From Canna indica (Eukaryota; Streptophyta; Magnoliopsida; Zingiberales; Cannaceae), in NCBI GenBank assembly GCA_034359265.1, contig CP136893.1, forward strand, positions 17,241,001-17,305,000: DNA of 64,000 nucleotides, in the 5' to 3' direction. Shown here in pieces: positions 11,379 to 20,483 of the stretch (the first letter of the stretch is position 1; the number at the start of each line of letters is the position of its first letter). The notes below the pieces were generated by a model. That model ran no database searches. It was not told the DNA's origin and saw only the letters and a list, made by a program, of their open reading frames with translations. A program made the position numbers and the translations under genes.

Positions 11379-12530
11379 CTATAAGCTGACCTGTCGAGCT
11401 GGTCCATTTGCAGGTTGTGGAGGTGTAGAAATCTCTACTGCTGGTAAATGTGCAGGAATGGATTCCTCATTGGACTGATCAGCATCAGGATCACTAATTG
11501 GAGATTGGTGAAGAGAAGAAACCTGCTCAAAATCATTGTTACGTAACAAATAAGGAAGATGCAATACAAAATTATCCTTCACAACCCTTGGTGCAGCAAC
11601 AGTTGATGAATTGAACTTGTATGGAAAAATGTGTTCATAAAAATAGACATTCCTAGAAATAGAAAGAGATCTGCTAAGAAGATTGAATACCAGAAAACCC
11701 TTAGTACCATGCTTATATCCAAGAAAAATACACTTCTCTGCTCTTGGACAAAGCTTTGTTATGTACCTGGCCAAAGTGGAACTGTAACACAAGAAACCAA
11801 ACACCCTCAACATTAAGAAATCAGAAATCTTGTTGTACAACAACTCATATGGGTCCTGCTATTGGTCACAAGAGATGGAACCCTGTTTATTAGGTGAAGG
11901 CACAAAAAAATCCCAGAAAGAATTAGCAAGACCACTTAGGAACTTCAAAGCTCTGGCTACATTCAAAATGTGTTGGTGTTTTCTTTTGTTGGTGTTTTCT
12001 TTCAACAGAACTGTTCTGCTGAGGAATTTCTACACAGCCTGTTTGATGCATTATCCCCATAGAGTTGTAAAAAGTGAAAACATTGAACTCAGACCCATTA
12101 TCACTTCTAATACACTTAATAGATTTGTCAAAATGGACCTTCATACTTGGATTTCAACAAAAACAACCAAGTATATTTGTTGTGATCATCTACAACAGCT
12201 AGAAAGTATTTGTATCCATTCATAGAGAGCCAAGTGGGACCCCAAATGTCAACATGTATTAGATCAAATGGAAGTACAGAGATAGACTGGCTGCTAGGGA
12301 ATGATAGCCTTTTTTGTTTTGCTAAATGACAAATCTCATAGTCTAAGTGTTGAAACTTAGGATCAGTACTAACATCATGATGTGTTTTATTTAACATTTG
12401 TAATCTATTTACAGATAGATGACCTAGCCTAAAGTGCCAGAGATCAAAGTGCTCTCTGTGTGCAACTGGAGTTGTAGATGAGATGGCTAGAACTTTAGAG
12501 CAATTATTCTTGAACTCGAACTAAGGTTGA
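11379..12530 (-). pseudogene. Copia C integrase
   Basis: The minus strand shows the GAG-pre-integrase and integrase core: CHLAKQKRLSFP, then FDLIHVDIWGPTW, VVDDHNKYTWLF and IRSDNGSEF, which supply the D, D and surrounding residues of the DDE core. The C-terminal part (11843-11379) holds FGFLCYSSTLA and KCIFLGYKHGTKGF, typical of copia integrase tails. A frameshift lies at about 12130 and stops near 11910 and 11850. Confidence 0.88.
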
Positions 12531-12535
12531 ACTAA

Positions 12536-13007
12536 CTAGTAGAGTCCATTTTGTTGTTCAGCCGAACCAATCTTCTTCCTGGACTTGATATCCAGAATTA
12601 GACAAATATTTGGTGTGAAAATCAAGGCACAATCGAGACCTCTTGATAGTTTACTTGTGGAAATTAGGTTGAATGAGAACTGATAATCCATTAGGCAAAG
12701 AAACATGAGACTTCTGTAATGGAGTGAGATTAGTGAAATATGTGAGAGAGCAGCAAACATGGTCAATAGCTCCAGAATCTAAGATCCACATAGCTTGAGT
12801 TAAAGCTGAAGGAGAAAGAGAAAGAATAATACTAGACTTATCCTTCAAGTTACCATTGACTACCTGAAGAGAAGTGCTAGCAGCAACAGATTGCATTGGA
12901 GACTGATGGCTCTGTTTGATGAGCTCCATGATACTATTATACTGCTCTAGTATGAATGGAAAAGCACTATTCTGATCAGATGAGGAATCGGCATTATCAT
13001 CCTTCAA
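12536..13007 (-). pseudogene. Copia C protease region
   Basis: The minus frame contains MWILDSGAIDHVC, the copia aspartic-protease signature D-S-G-A. It continues in a second frame (12766-12536) with FNLISTSKLSR, so one frameshift lies at about 12660. A stop at about 13012 separates it from gag. Confidence 0.85.
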
Positions 13008-13013
13008 GTCACC

Positions 13014-14014
13014 TTAGACACCAGAAAGTTGGTTAGCATAATCTTGAACATTTTTGTTTCTTGACTTATAACCTGGTGGAAAGCTATGTTTCTTGTAGCA
13101 CTTATCAACCGTGTGCCCAAGTAAACCACAATAGGTGCATTGAGGCCTCTTTCCAGATGGAAAGTTTGGTTTCCTTGATTGATTCTGATTACTTGTAATA
13201 GAATCTTGTGGAGCAGCAGTAGTACTACTACTATTGAACTTGCTCAAGGAAATCACATGATCACTCATTGAGGAACTATTCAGCTTGAGGTTTTGTCTCT
13301 GTTGTTGAGTGACTAAAGAGAAAACCTTATTGATGCTAGGAAGAGGATCAAGCATCAGAATATGTGATCGAACAGTTGCGAAGGCATCATTAAGACCTTT
13401 AAGGAACTTTATCACATAGTCAGCATGATAATATCCTCTAATTGTCTCAATGGCACCACATCAACAAGTAGGATTGCAAGAACAAGCAAGAATGGGCCTC
13501 AGATTGGAATACTCATCCCAAAGTATTCGTAGCTGAGTGAAGTACTCAAAAACCGACATATCTCCCTAGGTGAGAGAAGAAATCTAAAACTGGAGATCTG
13601 AGAGAATCCCTGAGTGAATCTTTCTCTCAAGTCCTTCCATACATCAGCAGCATTCTCCAGATATTGCACACTTTGTGCAATTGATGGTGAAAGAGACTGA
13701 GTCAGCCATGAATTAACCATCATATTGCACCTTTGCCAAGCAGGAAATGATGCATCAATGGGATCTCGCATAGCAATTGACCCTTCAACAAATTGCCACT
13801 TGTTTTTTGGCACCAAGGCCTGTCTCATCGCTCGGAACCACGATCGGTAATTATTTTCATCAAGAACAAGAGAGACAAGAATCAAAGATGGATTCTCGTT
13901 AGGATGGAGATAGTAAGGATTAACCTATGAATCCTCTAGTGTCGTCGGTTGATTTCCTCGATCAGTGATTGGAATCTTATTAGGAACTAAAGATTTTGAG
14001 GCATTAGGATCCAT
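13014..14014 (-). pseudogene. Copia C gag
   Basis: The likely start codon is at 14014 on the minus strand, giving MDPNASKSLVPNKIPI. An in-frame stop precedes NPYYLHPNENPSLILVS, the usual start of the copia gag core. The core continues through ENNYRSWFRAMRQAL and WLTQSLSPSIAQSV. A zinc knuckle CTYCGLLGHTVDKC (C-x2-C-x4-H-x4-C) lies near 13145-13100. A frameshift or small deletion lies between 13499 and 13415. Confidence 0.88.
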
Positions 14015-14126
14015 TGCTAAAATCGAGAAATCTCATAACGAAGATAGCAAAATCGAGATTAAAACTCGAAGAACTTTTTCAAGAGACGAACAGACTTCAA
14101 GAAGAAAGTAGCTAACATAAGCGAAT

Positions 14127-14139
14127 CGCTCTGATACCA
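14127..14139 (-). other. Primer-binding site of copia C
   Basis: The minus strand reads TGGTATCAGAGCG, complementary to the 3' end of initiator Met-tRNA, directly beside the LTR that begins at 14140. Confidence 0.85.
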
Positions 14140-14392
14140 TATTAAGCTACAAGAACAGAGATAGAAAATTAATTTTCTCACTTCATCAAAATCAATATGA
14201 ACAATACAAAGCTGCCTATTTATACAAATCTAATAACCATCGATCAGTGAGTGGAGCTAAACTAGTAACAAGTAAGCTAAACTATCTAACAGAAGTATCA
14301 GTTAAAATACAACTAAGCTAAACTATCTAACAAAAGTAACAGTAGTAGTGGAACTTTTTGATATGCTGAGTACGGGCTTATGTACTTCATTA
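14140..14392 (-). repeat. 5' LTR of copia C
   Basis: About 253 bases between the primer-binding site and host sequence. It is the fuller of the two LTR copies and carries a TATA-like cctatttatac stretch shared with the left copy. Confidence 0.85.
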
Positions 14393-14415
14393 GATTACTC
14401 TGTAACTTGTTGCAG

Positions 14416-14553
14416 GGATACGATCGATGAAGGAGTTCAGGGGAGCTAAAGAAGCTGGCGGAGAGGGTGATGGGGGTGATGGACGAGAACCTGGGCCTGG
14501 AGAAGGGCTACATCAAGAGAGCCTTCTCTGGGGACGGCGAGCACGAGGCATTC
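14416..14553 (+). pseudogene. ACC oxidase exon fragment
   Basis: From 14443 the plus strand reads ELKKLAERVMGVMDENLGL, then EKGYIKRAFSGDGEHEAF. This is the helix-rich segment just before the GTKVSxYPPCP motif of 1-aminocyclopropane-1-carboxylate oxidase, the 2-oxoglutarate-type dioxygenase that makes ethylene. A splice-acceptor-like ttgcag ends at 14415. MKEFRG just upstream is in another frame, so about two bases are missing at about 14440. Similarity stops after 14553. No other exon is seen nearby; the catalytic Fe-binding residues are absent. It is a gene scrap, perhaps left when copia C inserted into an intron. The long open frame at 14427-14702 is a different, wrong frame. Confidence 0.8.
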
Positions 14554-16372
14554 TCAAGCTTGCACGGGTCTATTTTTGGATTTATCTCAATTTCAACACT
14601 GTAAAAAATAGTATATTTGACCCAAAAAATGTGCCAAATAATACAACTAGCAACTGTAATTTCGTCAAGACAAAATTATGCCCAAATGATTTCATTTCAT
14701 AAGGATAAACTGCATTAGATGATCCATGTATCTTATAAAAATAGTATTCTTCATTTCTGTAGGGATATTTTTCATATATGTGTATCTTACAATGACATGC
14801 ATAACTAATTACATAAATCTAACTATTTCTTTATTCATTGGATTATTCATGAAAGTAATTTGATCAAATTTGGTCATTCATTTTTGAATTTTACAAGAGC
14901 TATGAGCTCAAGTGGTAGAAAGAATAGAATTCTTCATGGTGCTAAAGCAGCCAAGACATGCAAGAAAGGATAGAAATAATAAACATACATTTTAATGTGC
15001 AGCATAATGCTATTTTCTTCTTATCACTTTGAGAAAATATTTTAAGAAGAAGGAGAAGAGGAAGAAGAAGAAAATTGATATTCTATATACATGTCATACT
15101 TATATGTTTACAAAAAAAATAATTAAATAATATTTAATTAAGAATTTTATCATTATGCATGTGTACAAATTATGAATTTGCTCATTTCTTAATTTATTAA
15201 ATTATTATGAATTTTTATATTTATTGTTAATGTCTAAAAAAAATATTATTACAATAGTAAATGGTCAATGATAAATTTTTGTTTGTAAAATGATTATTTA
15301 CTTTTATAAATTTTTATTGTATTTATTATAAGCTCATGTTATATTGTAAGATAGCGTGTGTATCAATTAATAATATTATCTTTAATTTTTTACTATAAAA
15401 AATAATATATTTTCAATTTTTAATTTTTAATAATAAACTTATAATGATATTATATATTTGAATAAAATATTTTATATAATTTTACGAAGTTATTAAATTT
15501 ATATTTAATTTATTTAATTTATTGCGCATAGTTATTTAAATAAAATTATATTTATATATTTTTGCTTAGCGCGAGTATATATAACATTATTATATTATAA
15601 TATTATATTAACCTACCATTTAATTAATAAAAGATATATATTATATGAATATTGTTCTAAATGATTTATTAAACAATACAAATTACTACGATACAACATT
15701 AAAATTATTTTGGGCACCAATCATATATACGTCGATATTCTAGATGTGTTAAAAATAATATACAAAGAATATTTACTTCTTTTTTTTAACAAAAATAAAA
15801 AGTCACAATAGATGATCATACTATGATTTGAAGCTTAGACATCTAAACAACATACAAGATATTGCCACCAACTATGTCAAAGAATATTTACTTCCCACAT
15901 ATTTTATATTACTATCATATTATTTGATGATAATGTCATCAATTTTTTACTATAAAAAGTTACAAATATCTATTTATATGCTAAAATTTTAAATAAATAA
16001 ATAAATAATTATTATTTATTGTTGTTTTATTAAAATTATATTTATTTGTATATATTTAAGCAACGCGTGAGTTCTTGACTAATTTTATGATATAAGACAT
16101 ACTCGTTACTTACATCGCTCTCGGGCATTATTAGCCGCGCTATGGTTGCTCAGGAATGCATCTATTTTGATTTGATCAATTTTGAATTATTGGAATTGAT
16201 AAATTGGAAATGAATTCGAGTAAAATTATTTTTCTTTTATTAAAAGTACGTCTTGACTTGGAGACATGTGAAAAATCAAGTCTCGTTAATCACGACTGCA
16301 CATAATTTCTATTCCATAAATAAAATTTAAAATTCTGCATCTGTGCACATTCACATTGGAGGATAAAGCAAC
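14554..16372. other. AT-rich spacer
   Basis: No gene. It contains a purine-rich run (aagaaggagaagaggaagaag near 15045-15070) and long AT-only stretches. The last ~100 bases (from about 16270) are probably the upstream promoter region of the CYP76-like gene, because CACTA-1 is inserted at 16375/35424 right before that gene's TATA box. Confidence 0.45.
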
Positions 16373-16375
16373 ACT

Positions 16376-16632
16376 CACTACTAAAAAAATAGCTTTTTGC
16401 GACGGCACAGTATGCGATCACAGATGCGACGGGTCTGCGACCGCCGTCCATTGGGATCGCAGACTGGCAAGGGGGCGACAGATTTTGCGACCGTCTTGAG
16501 TGCCGTCGCAAAATAGCGACGACGCTGCGACCGCATATAGTGTCGTCGCAATATGACGACGGATTTGGCGACCATTTGCGATCATTAATTACGATCGGTT
16601 ATTTGCGACCGTTAGTGCCATCGCAAAATGGT
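16376..16632. repeat. Left subterminal repeats of CACTA-1
   Basis: Repeated words in both orientations: tgcgacggca, tgcgaccgcc, gcgaccgtc, gtcgtcgca, ttgcgaccgtt. Such subterminal arrays in CACTA elements are the binding sites of the element's DNA-binding protein. The matching array is at the right end (35016-35400). Confidence 0.85.
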
Positions 16633-16823
16633 ATTAAATTCGCCACCCCCCCCACTCGCCCAAACCCTTTTTTTTCTCTTCGATCCCACCCCTCTGCCGA
16701 TCTCCCTCTCTTTCTCTACCGCACGCCGACCTTCACACACGGACCGTCGCCCACTGCTCGTCGCTCGCCGCAAGCAGGCCTCGCCGCTGCTCGACTAGCT
16801 GATCAGCCACTGATATCCTCCTC

Positions 16824-16825
<2 letters not shown>

Positions 16826-16868
<43 letters not shown>
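16826..16868. repeat. (CT)n microsatellite
   Basis: About 20 uninterrupted CT units following ctcctcctc. It lies in the presumed 5' leader of CACTA-1 just before the telo-box palindrome. Confidence 0.95.
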
Positions 16869-16871
<3 letters not shown>

Positions 16872-16872
16872 G

Positions 16873-16897
16873 AAACCCTAGCCGACGGCTAGGGTTT
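16873..16897. promoter_or_regulatory. Palindromic telo-box pair in CACTA-1
   Basis: AAACCCTAGCC and its exact reverse complement GGCTAGGGTTT are separated by three bases. AAACCCTA is the plant telo-box, a promoter element of many plant housekeeping genes. A similar palindrome occupies the same relative place (5' side, inside the subterminal repeats) in CACTA-2 and CACTA-3. Confidence 0.6.
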
Positions 16898-16917
16898 ATA
16901 CTAGAAACCCGATAACC

Positions 16918-17011
16918 ACTCGGGTATCAAGTATCAGTTGATCAGTATCAGTTTAAATTGATACTGATCAGTATCACTTCCAATGTACATTTAGCATGTA
17001 CATTGGAAGTG
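16918..17011. repeat. Palindromes GATACTGATCAGTATC and a 16-bp-arm hairpin
   Basis: Two overlapping copies of the self-complementary word (ga)tactgatcagtatc lie at about 16934-16974. At 16975-17011 the arms CACTTCCAATGTACAT and ATGTACATTGGAAGTG flank a 5-base loop. The first word recurs many times at 31470-32815, on the far side of the element. Confidence 0.8.
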
Positions 17012-17626
17012 AGCCAATGCTATCACTTCCAAATTATTGCAGGCATTCAGCCAAAATAAATTCACATGATACCCTATCCAAATCCCCTAGTACATTGAGA
17101 TAAAGTAGCTAAATCTAGATGTGTTGAGGGAGATGGGCCGCATGAGGTACAGCCCGATGCGGCATGGATTGGGCCATGTTAGGATCAGCCCCCTACGGCC
17201 CACGATACAGCCCGCCTGTGAGATTAAATGATTGCTCTAAGGAAACATTATTTTGAACTCTAAACCGATACAAACTAAGGCTTTGGGGTAAGGCTTTGTG
17301 GCACCTGAATAAAGCAGGGATCTCTGCAAAAATTCTGGGATGCTACAAGAAGATTTAAATGTCTCAGATAACAGATTATGTTATATCGGCAAGTTGCAAT
17401 AGAAAAGATTTGTAAGCATTTATGAGTATATGCTATGTAAAATTCACTGAAAAGGAAACAAAATTTAACATGAAGAACCCCAAAGAGATGATAACAATTT
17501 TAGATAGATAAACAAATACAGAGATCATGTATCTACCAATATATATACATTTAGGTTGAGACTCCAAAGAATGCACTAAGCATTTTGTATTCTTCATCTT
17601 TCAAGCAGCAGAAGCAACTTGAGGTG
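17012..17626. other. Non-coding sequence before the captured gene
   Basis: No coding frame. The part nearest 17627 is downstream of the captured aminotransferase stop codon on the minus strand and may be its 3' untranslated region. A short GC-rich piece with repeated 'cggcc' and 'gggcc' words lies at 17135-17220. Confidence 0.4.
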
Positions 17627-19366
17627 TTAAATCCTTGAAGTTATCATAGGTGTGAAGTTCTGAAGGAAAGCAGCTGCTGCAGCAACTCCACTTCCAAGCT
17701 TAACTGGGTATCCTACATCCTTGAGCACCATTTCCACGTCACTTAAACAACCTAGCAATTGTAGCTGCAAAAATGATCAAGAAGGAAAATTAGGATAAAT
17801 CAGTATCAAATATCACTTTTCATCTGAGGGAAGAAAGTTTCAGTTGATTATATTGATTTTTATAAATAATATGCACAAATTATGTACAAGCTGACATGCA
17901 AAGCAGAAGAACAAGGTAAAGTTTGTTTTGAACCACAATACCATATTTTCATGGTTTCAAAATGTTCAAATTCTTTAATTAAGTCAACATATAATGATTA
18001 ATAGTTAAATATTCAAATATGGGCAGTAAAGTATCAATATGCCATGTTGAAAAATAAGTATAAATTGAATTCTTTCCAAACAACTTATGGTTCGGGGATT
18101 TTTGATCCCTCGACCAAATGTTTAGACTTTAAATCTTGCCTCACTTCCCATTTATTTTCACATGTCTATTTTCCATCTATATAGGCCTTATTTGTCCATG
18201 GTTGTTTCATCTTTGGCTCCCATATTCTTAGCTTTCATAGTCCACCCATATCCTGATTCAACTAGCCTTTAAGGGTGATCTAAATCATAAATATAAATTG
18301 GGTCTCTATAAATTCGTTTTCCTTAGTTTAAGTCAACTTGAAAATATCAATAATTTCTAAGACCTACCAAATATAGACAGCGAAATATCCTTTTGCTATA
18401 ATATAGTTTGAAAGTCCTTTTTTTTTTAGGAAAAGAAAACTTGTATTGCTATTCAAGAGAATTGAAAGTTATACAAGTTTGAAAGTCCTTGTATTGATTC
18501 TTAAACTAGTACCTTGCCCAAATCTCTCTGGAAAAGAAAATCCACTTTACCTCTCATAGATAAGATGCTAGCTAGATGAAATAACATTATTTTGCACAAA
18601 CAAAAAAGGAAGAAAGGAAAACTTTCCTCGTTTAGGTTTCCTAAATGTCCTATCCTAAACACCTTTCCAGCCACTTTGTTAAGACCAAGCCCTAAGCTTA
18701 AATTGTATCTCTTCCAAGCTGTCTTCACAATGTCAGCACTATTAATATGCGATGGCACTACCACAGCAGTGACAGTATCACTAAACCATTCCTCCTTTTG
18801 AGTGCAGTTCTTCAAGCCACAAGCCCCGACAGCAAGTCTGAAAAATTATCTTTTTTTAGAATAATGGAAATATTCAATTCTACTATAAGAATTTAGCAAC
18901 TAAAAAGAAATAAATTACTTTCTAGTTAAGGATGTTCAATAAACAGATCTGGAAAACCTAACTGAACCTGAATTTTTAGTTCAGCTTTATTAAGTTTACC
19001 TTGTTGCTTTTCCAAGGCGACTGTGCCTAGCAATCACATTATCAAGACCCTCCTCAAATAAGAGATCCAAAGCTTCTCTAAGCCCATAAAGGAGTTGGAT
19101 GGAAGGTGTGTAGGGCCAATAAGTTCCCATTTTGTAGAACTTCAAGTAGTCATTCCAATCAAAGAACACTCTCACTGATTTGGCTGACTTAGCAGCTTCC
19201 AGAGCTTTAGGACTAGCACATACAATTCCCATCCCTGTAGGCAATGATAGAGCTTTCTGTGATCCTGTCAAAGCAACATCAATTCCCCATTCGTCCATGC
19301 GAAAGTCAAGTGCACATATAGATGAAACTCCATCCACCAGTATCAATGCAGGATGGTTATACTCAT
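17627..19366 (-). pseudogene. AGT1: Captured serine:glyoxylate aminotransferase fragment (3 exons)
   Basis: Three exons on the minus strand encode the C-terminal ~238 residues of peroxisomal serine:glyoxylate aminotransferase, a PLP enzyme of photorespiration. Exon a (19366-19000) begins DEYNHPALILVDGVSS-like and includes the PLP lysine in ALTGSQKALSLPTG. It ends at a good donor (AG|gtaaac) and joins in frame to exon b (18837-18627), which reads KNCTQKEEWFSDTVTAVVV and FRIGHLGNLNE. Exon c (17764-17627) reads LQLLGCLSDVEMVLKDVGY and ends in SRI-stop, a peroxisomal targeting signal. The donor after exon b reads GAG|gaaagt where gt is expected. The N-terminal ~160 residues are absent. Introns are kept, so capture was of genomic DNA. 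It lies inside CACTA-1, opposite to the transposase. Confidence 0.93.
18420..18475 (-). mobile_element. Very short 5'-truncated LINE tail with 15-bp TSD
   Basis: Within intron 2 of the captured gene, agtttgaaagtcctt occurs at 18405-18419 and again at 18476-18490. Between them lie a T-run and about 45 bases (ttaggaaaagaaaacttgta and on). This is the pattern of a retroposed LINE 3' end (poly-A on the minus strand) flanked by a target-site duplication. Confidence 0.75.
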
Positions 19367-20483
19367 CTGCAAAGCCATAGTTATAGACTCAGCAATTGCT
19401 CAATTTATGGTAAAGTTAACAGGCCACAAGGGAAATAAATAATATCATAACAAGCCGTAAAGTTCCAACTATTTGGAGTAAGTACATTGTTATTTCCTGC
19501 CATTGAGATCTACGTAATGTTATGTACTTATTTAGTTATTTATCTAGATCATTTTATTTTTTTCAATTGAAGTTTTCATAAGTCTTCATCTATCTTTCCT
19601 GGAACCTTTAATGAATCTCATTTGCACAAATATTAGTTATGAGGCTCATGAAGAGATAAACTGCCCATTTATAGTCATATTTGCACAAAGCTGTAGAAAT
19701 ATGTTTGCTGATAGCATACATATGTGATGCATGGTATCAAGGTGAATTACAATTAAAGTTGATCAGGTCATCATCTCTCTATAGAAAAGTGGACAAATTG
19801 CAAGTAATTAGGTAACATATGTGATGCATGGTATCAAGGTGATGCTCAATTAGCAATTGACATATGTAGTTCTATTGTTGCATTAATCATCAAGTCCAAA
19901 ATGCAAGCAAAGATCTCTCCCTTGTCTTTTTCTGAGATGCCAAGATATTTATGCTGCATTTTGCAATAGATGGCTGAACAATTTTAGTATTGTTTCTCTA
20001 ATCACATTGGTCTAAAGAGTTTCATGATTAAGTCAATTTTAGTATTTATGCTAGCTTTCTTTTCTTCCTATGTTTGTTTGTTAGTCTCGTGCTTTCTTTT
20101 CTTTGATTGTATGTTTTTTTAATATTGTTTTTGTTATGATGTTTATTTCTAGAGTTAATTATTAGTAGTGTATTTGAAAATTCAGATCTAGTTAGAATTT
20201 TGAGTATGCGTTGTTCTGTTATGATTGAAATTGAAAATATTATATATGATTCGCGAGTTGATAAAGTGACACGAACTTATCGACCGTTGGATCATTTTTT
20301 TTTTACAATACCTTAGATCCGTTCGGAGATCGTATCGTTGTCTATAAGAAGTACAAAACTTATAGATTCTTTACAATTTTTGAATTGTCCTTGATCGGAC
20401 AGTTTGGGATCAAAATTATTTTACTTGCAGATTTCTAAAGATTTCTAAAGAAGTAATTGTTGTGATATATCACGTACAGAATC
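19367..20483. other. Intron remnant and transposon leader
   Basis: Upstream of captured exon a there is no further aminotransferase exon. A 27-base direct repeat, catatgtgatgcatggtatc followed by aaggtga, occurs at about 19717 and 19815. From about 20280 the sequence (accttagatccgttcgg...) matches the leader just before the transposase in CACTA-2, so it is probably the transposase 5' untranslated region. Confidence 0.5.

Larger units (their letters stand above)
9424..14392 (-). mobile_element. Ty1/copia retrotransposon 'copia C' (decayed)
   Basis: A complete-length but dead copia element on the minus strand: 5' LTR on the right (14140-14392), then gag, protease, integrase, RT and RNase H, then the 3' LTR (9424-9635). 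The order protease-integrase-RT-RNase H is diagnostic of Ty1/copia. The LTRs share long blocks such as acaaagctgcctatttata and gtggaactttttgatat. The polypurine tract (element strand gcttgcggggg) lies beside the left LTR at about 9638-9648. The left LTR lacks about 40 bases found near the start of the right one. The 5-bp flanks do not match. Confidence 0.9.

Noticed and set aside
14427..14702. 91-residue plus-strand open frame
   Set aside because: Out of frame with the real ACC oxidase similarity, which is in another frame from 14443.
16540..16881. 113-residue frame ending in a Ser-Leu run
   Set aside because: Runs through CACTA subterminal repeats and the CT microsatellite.
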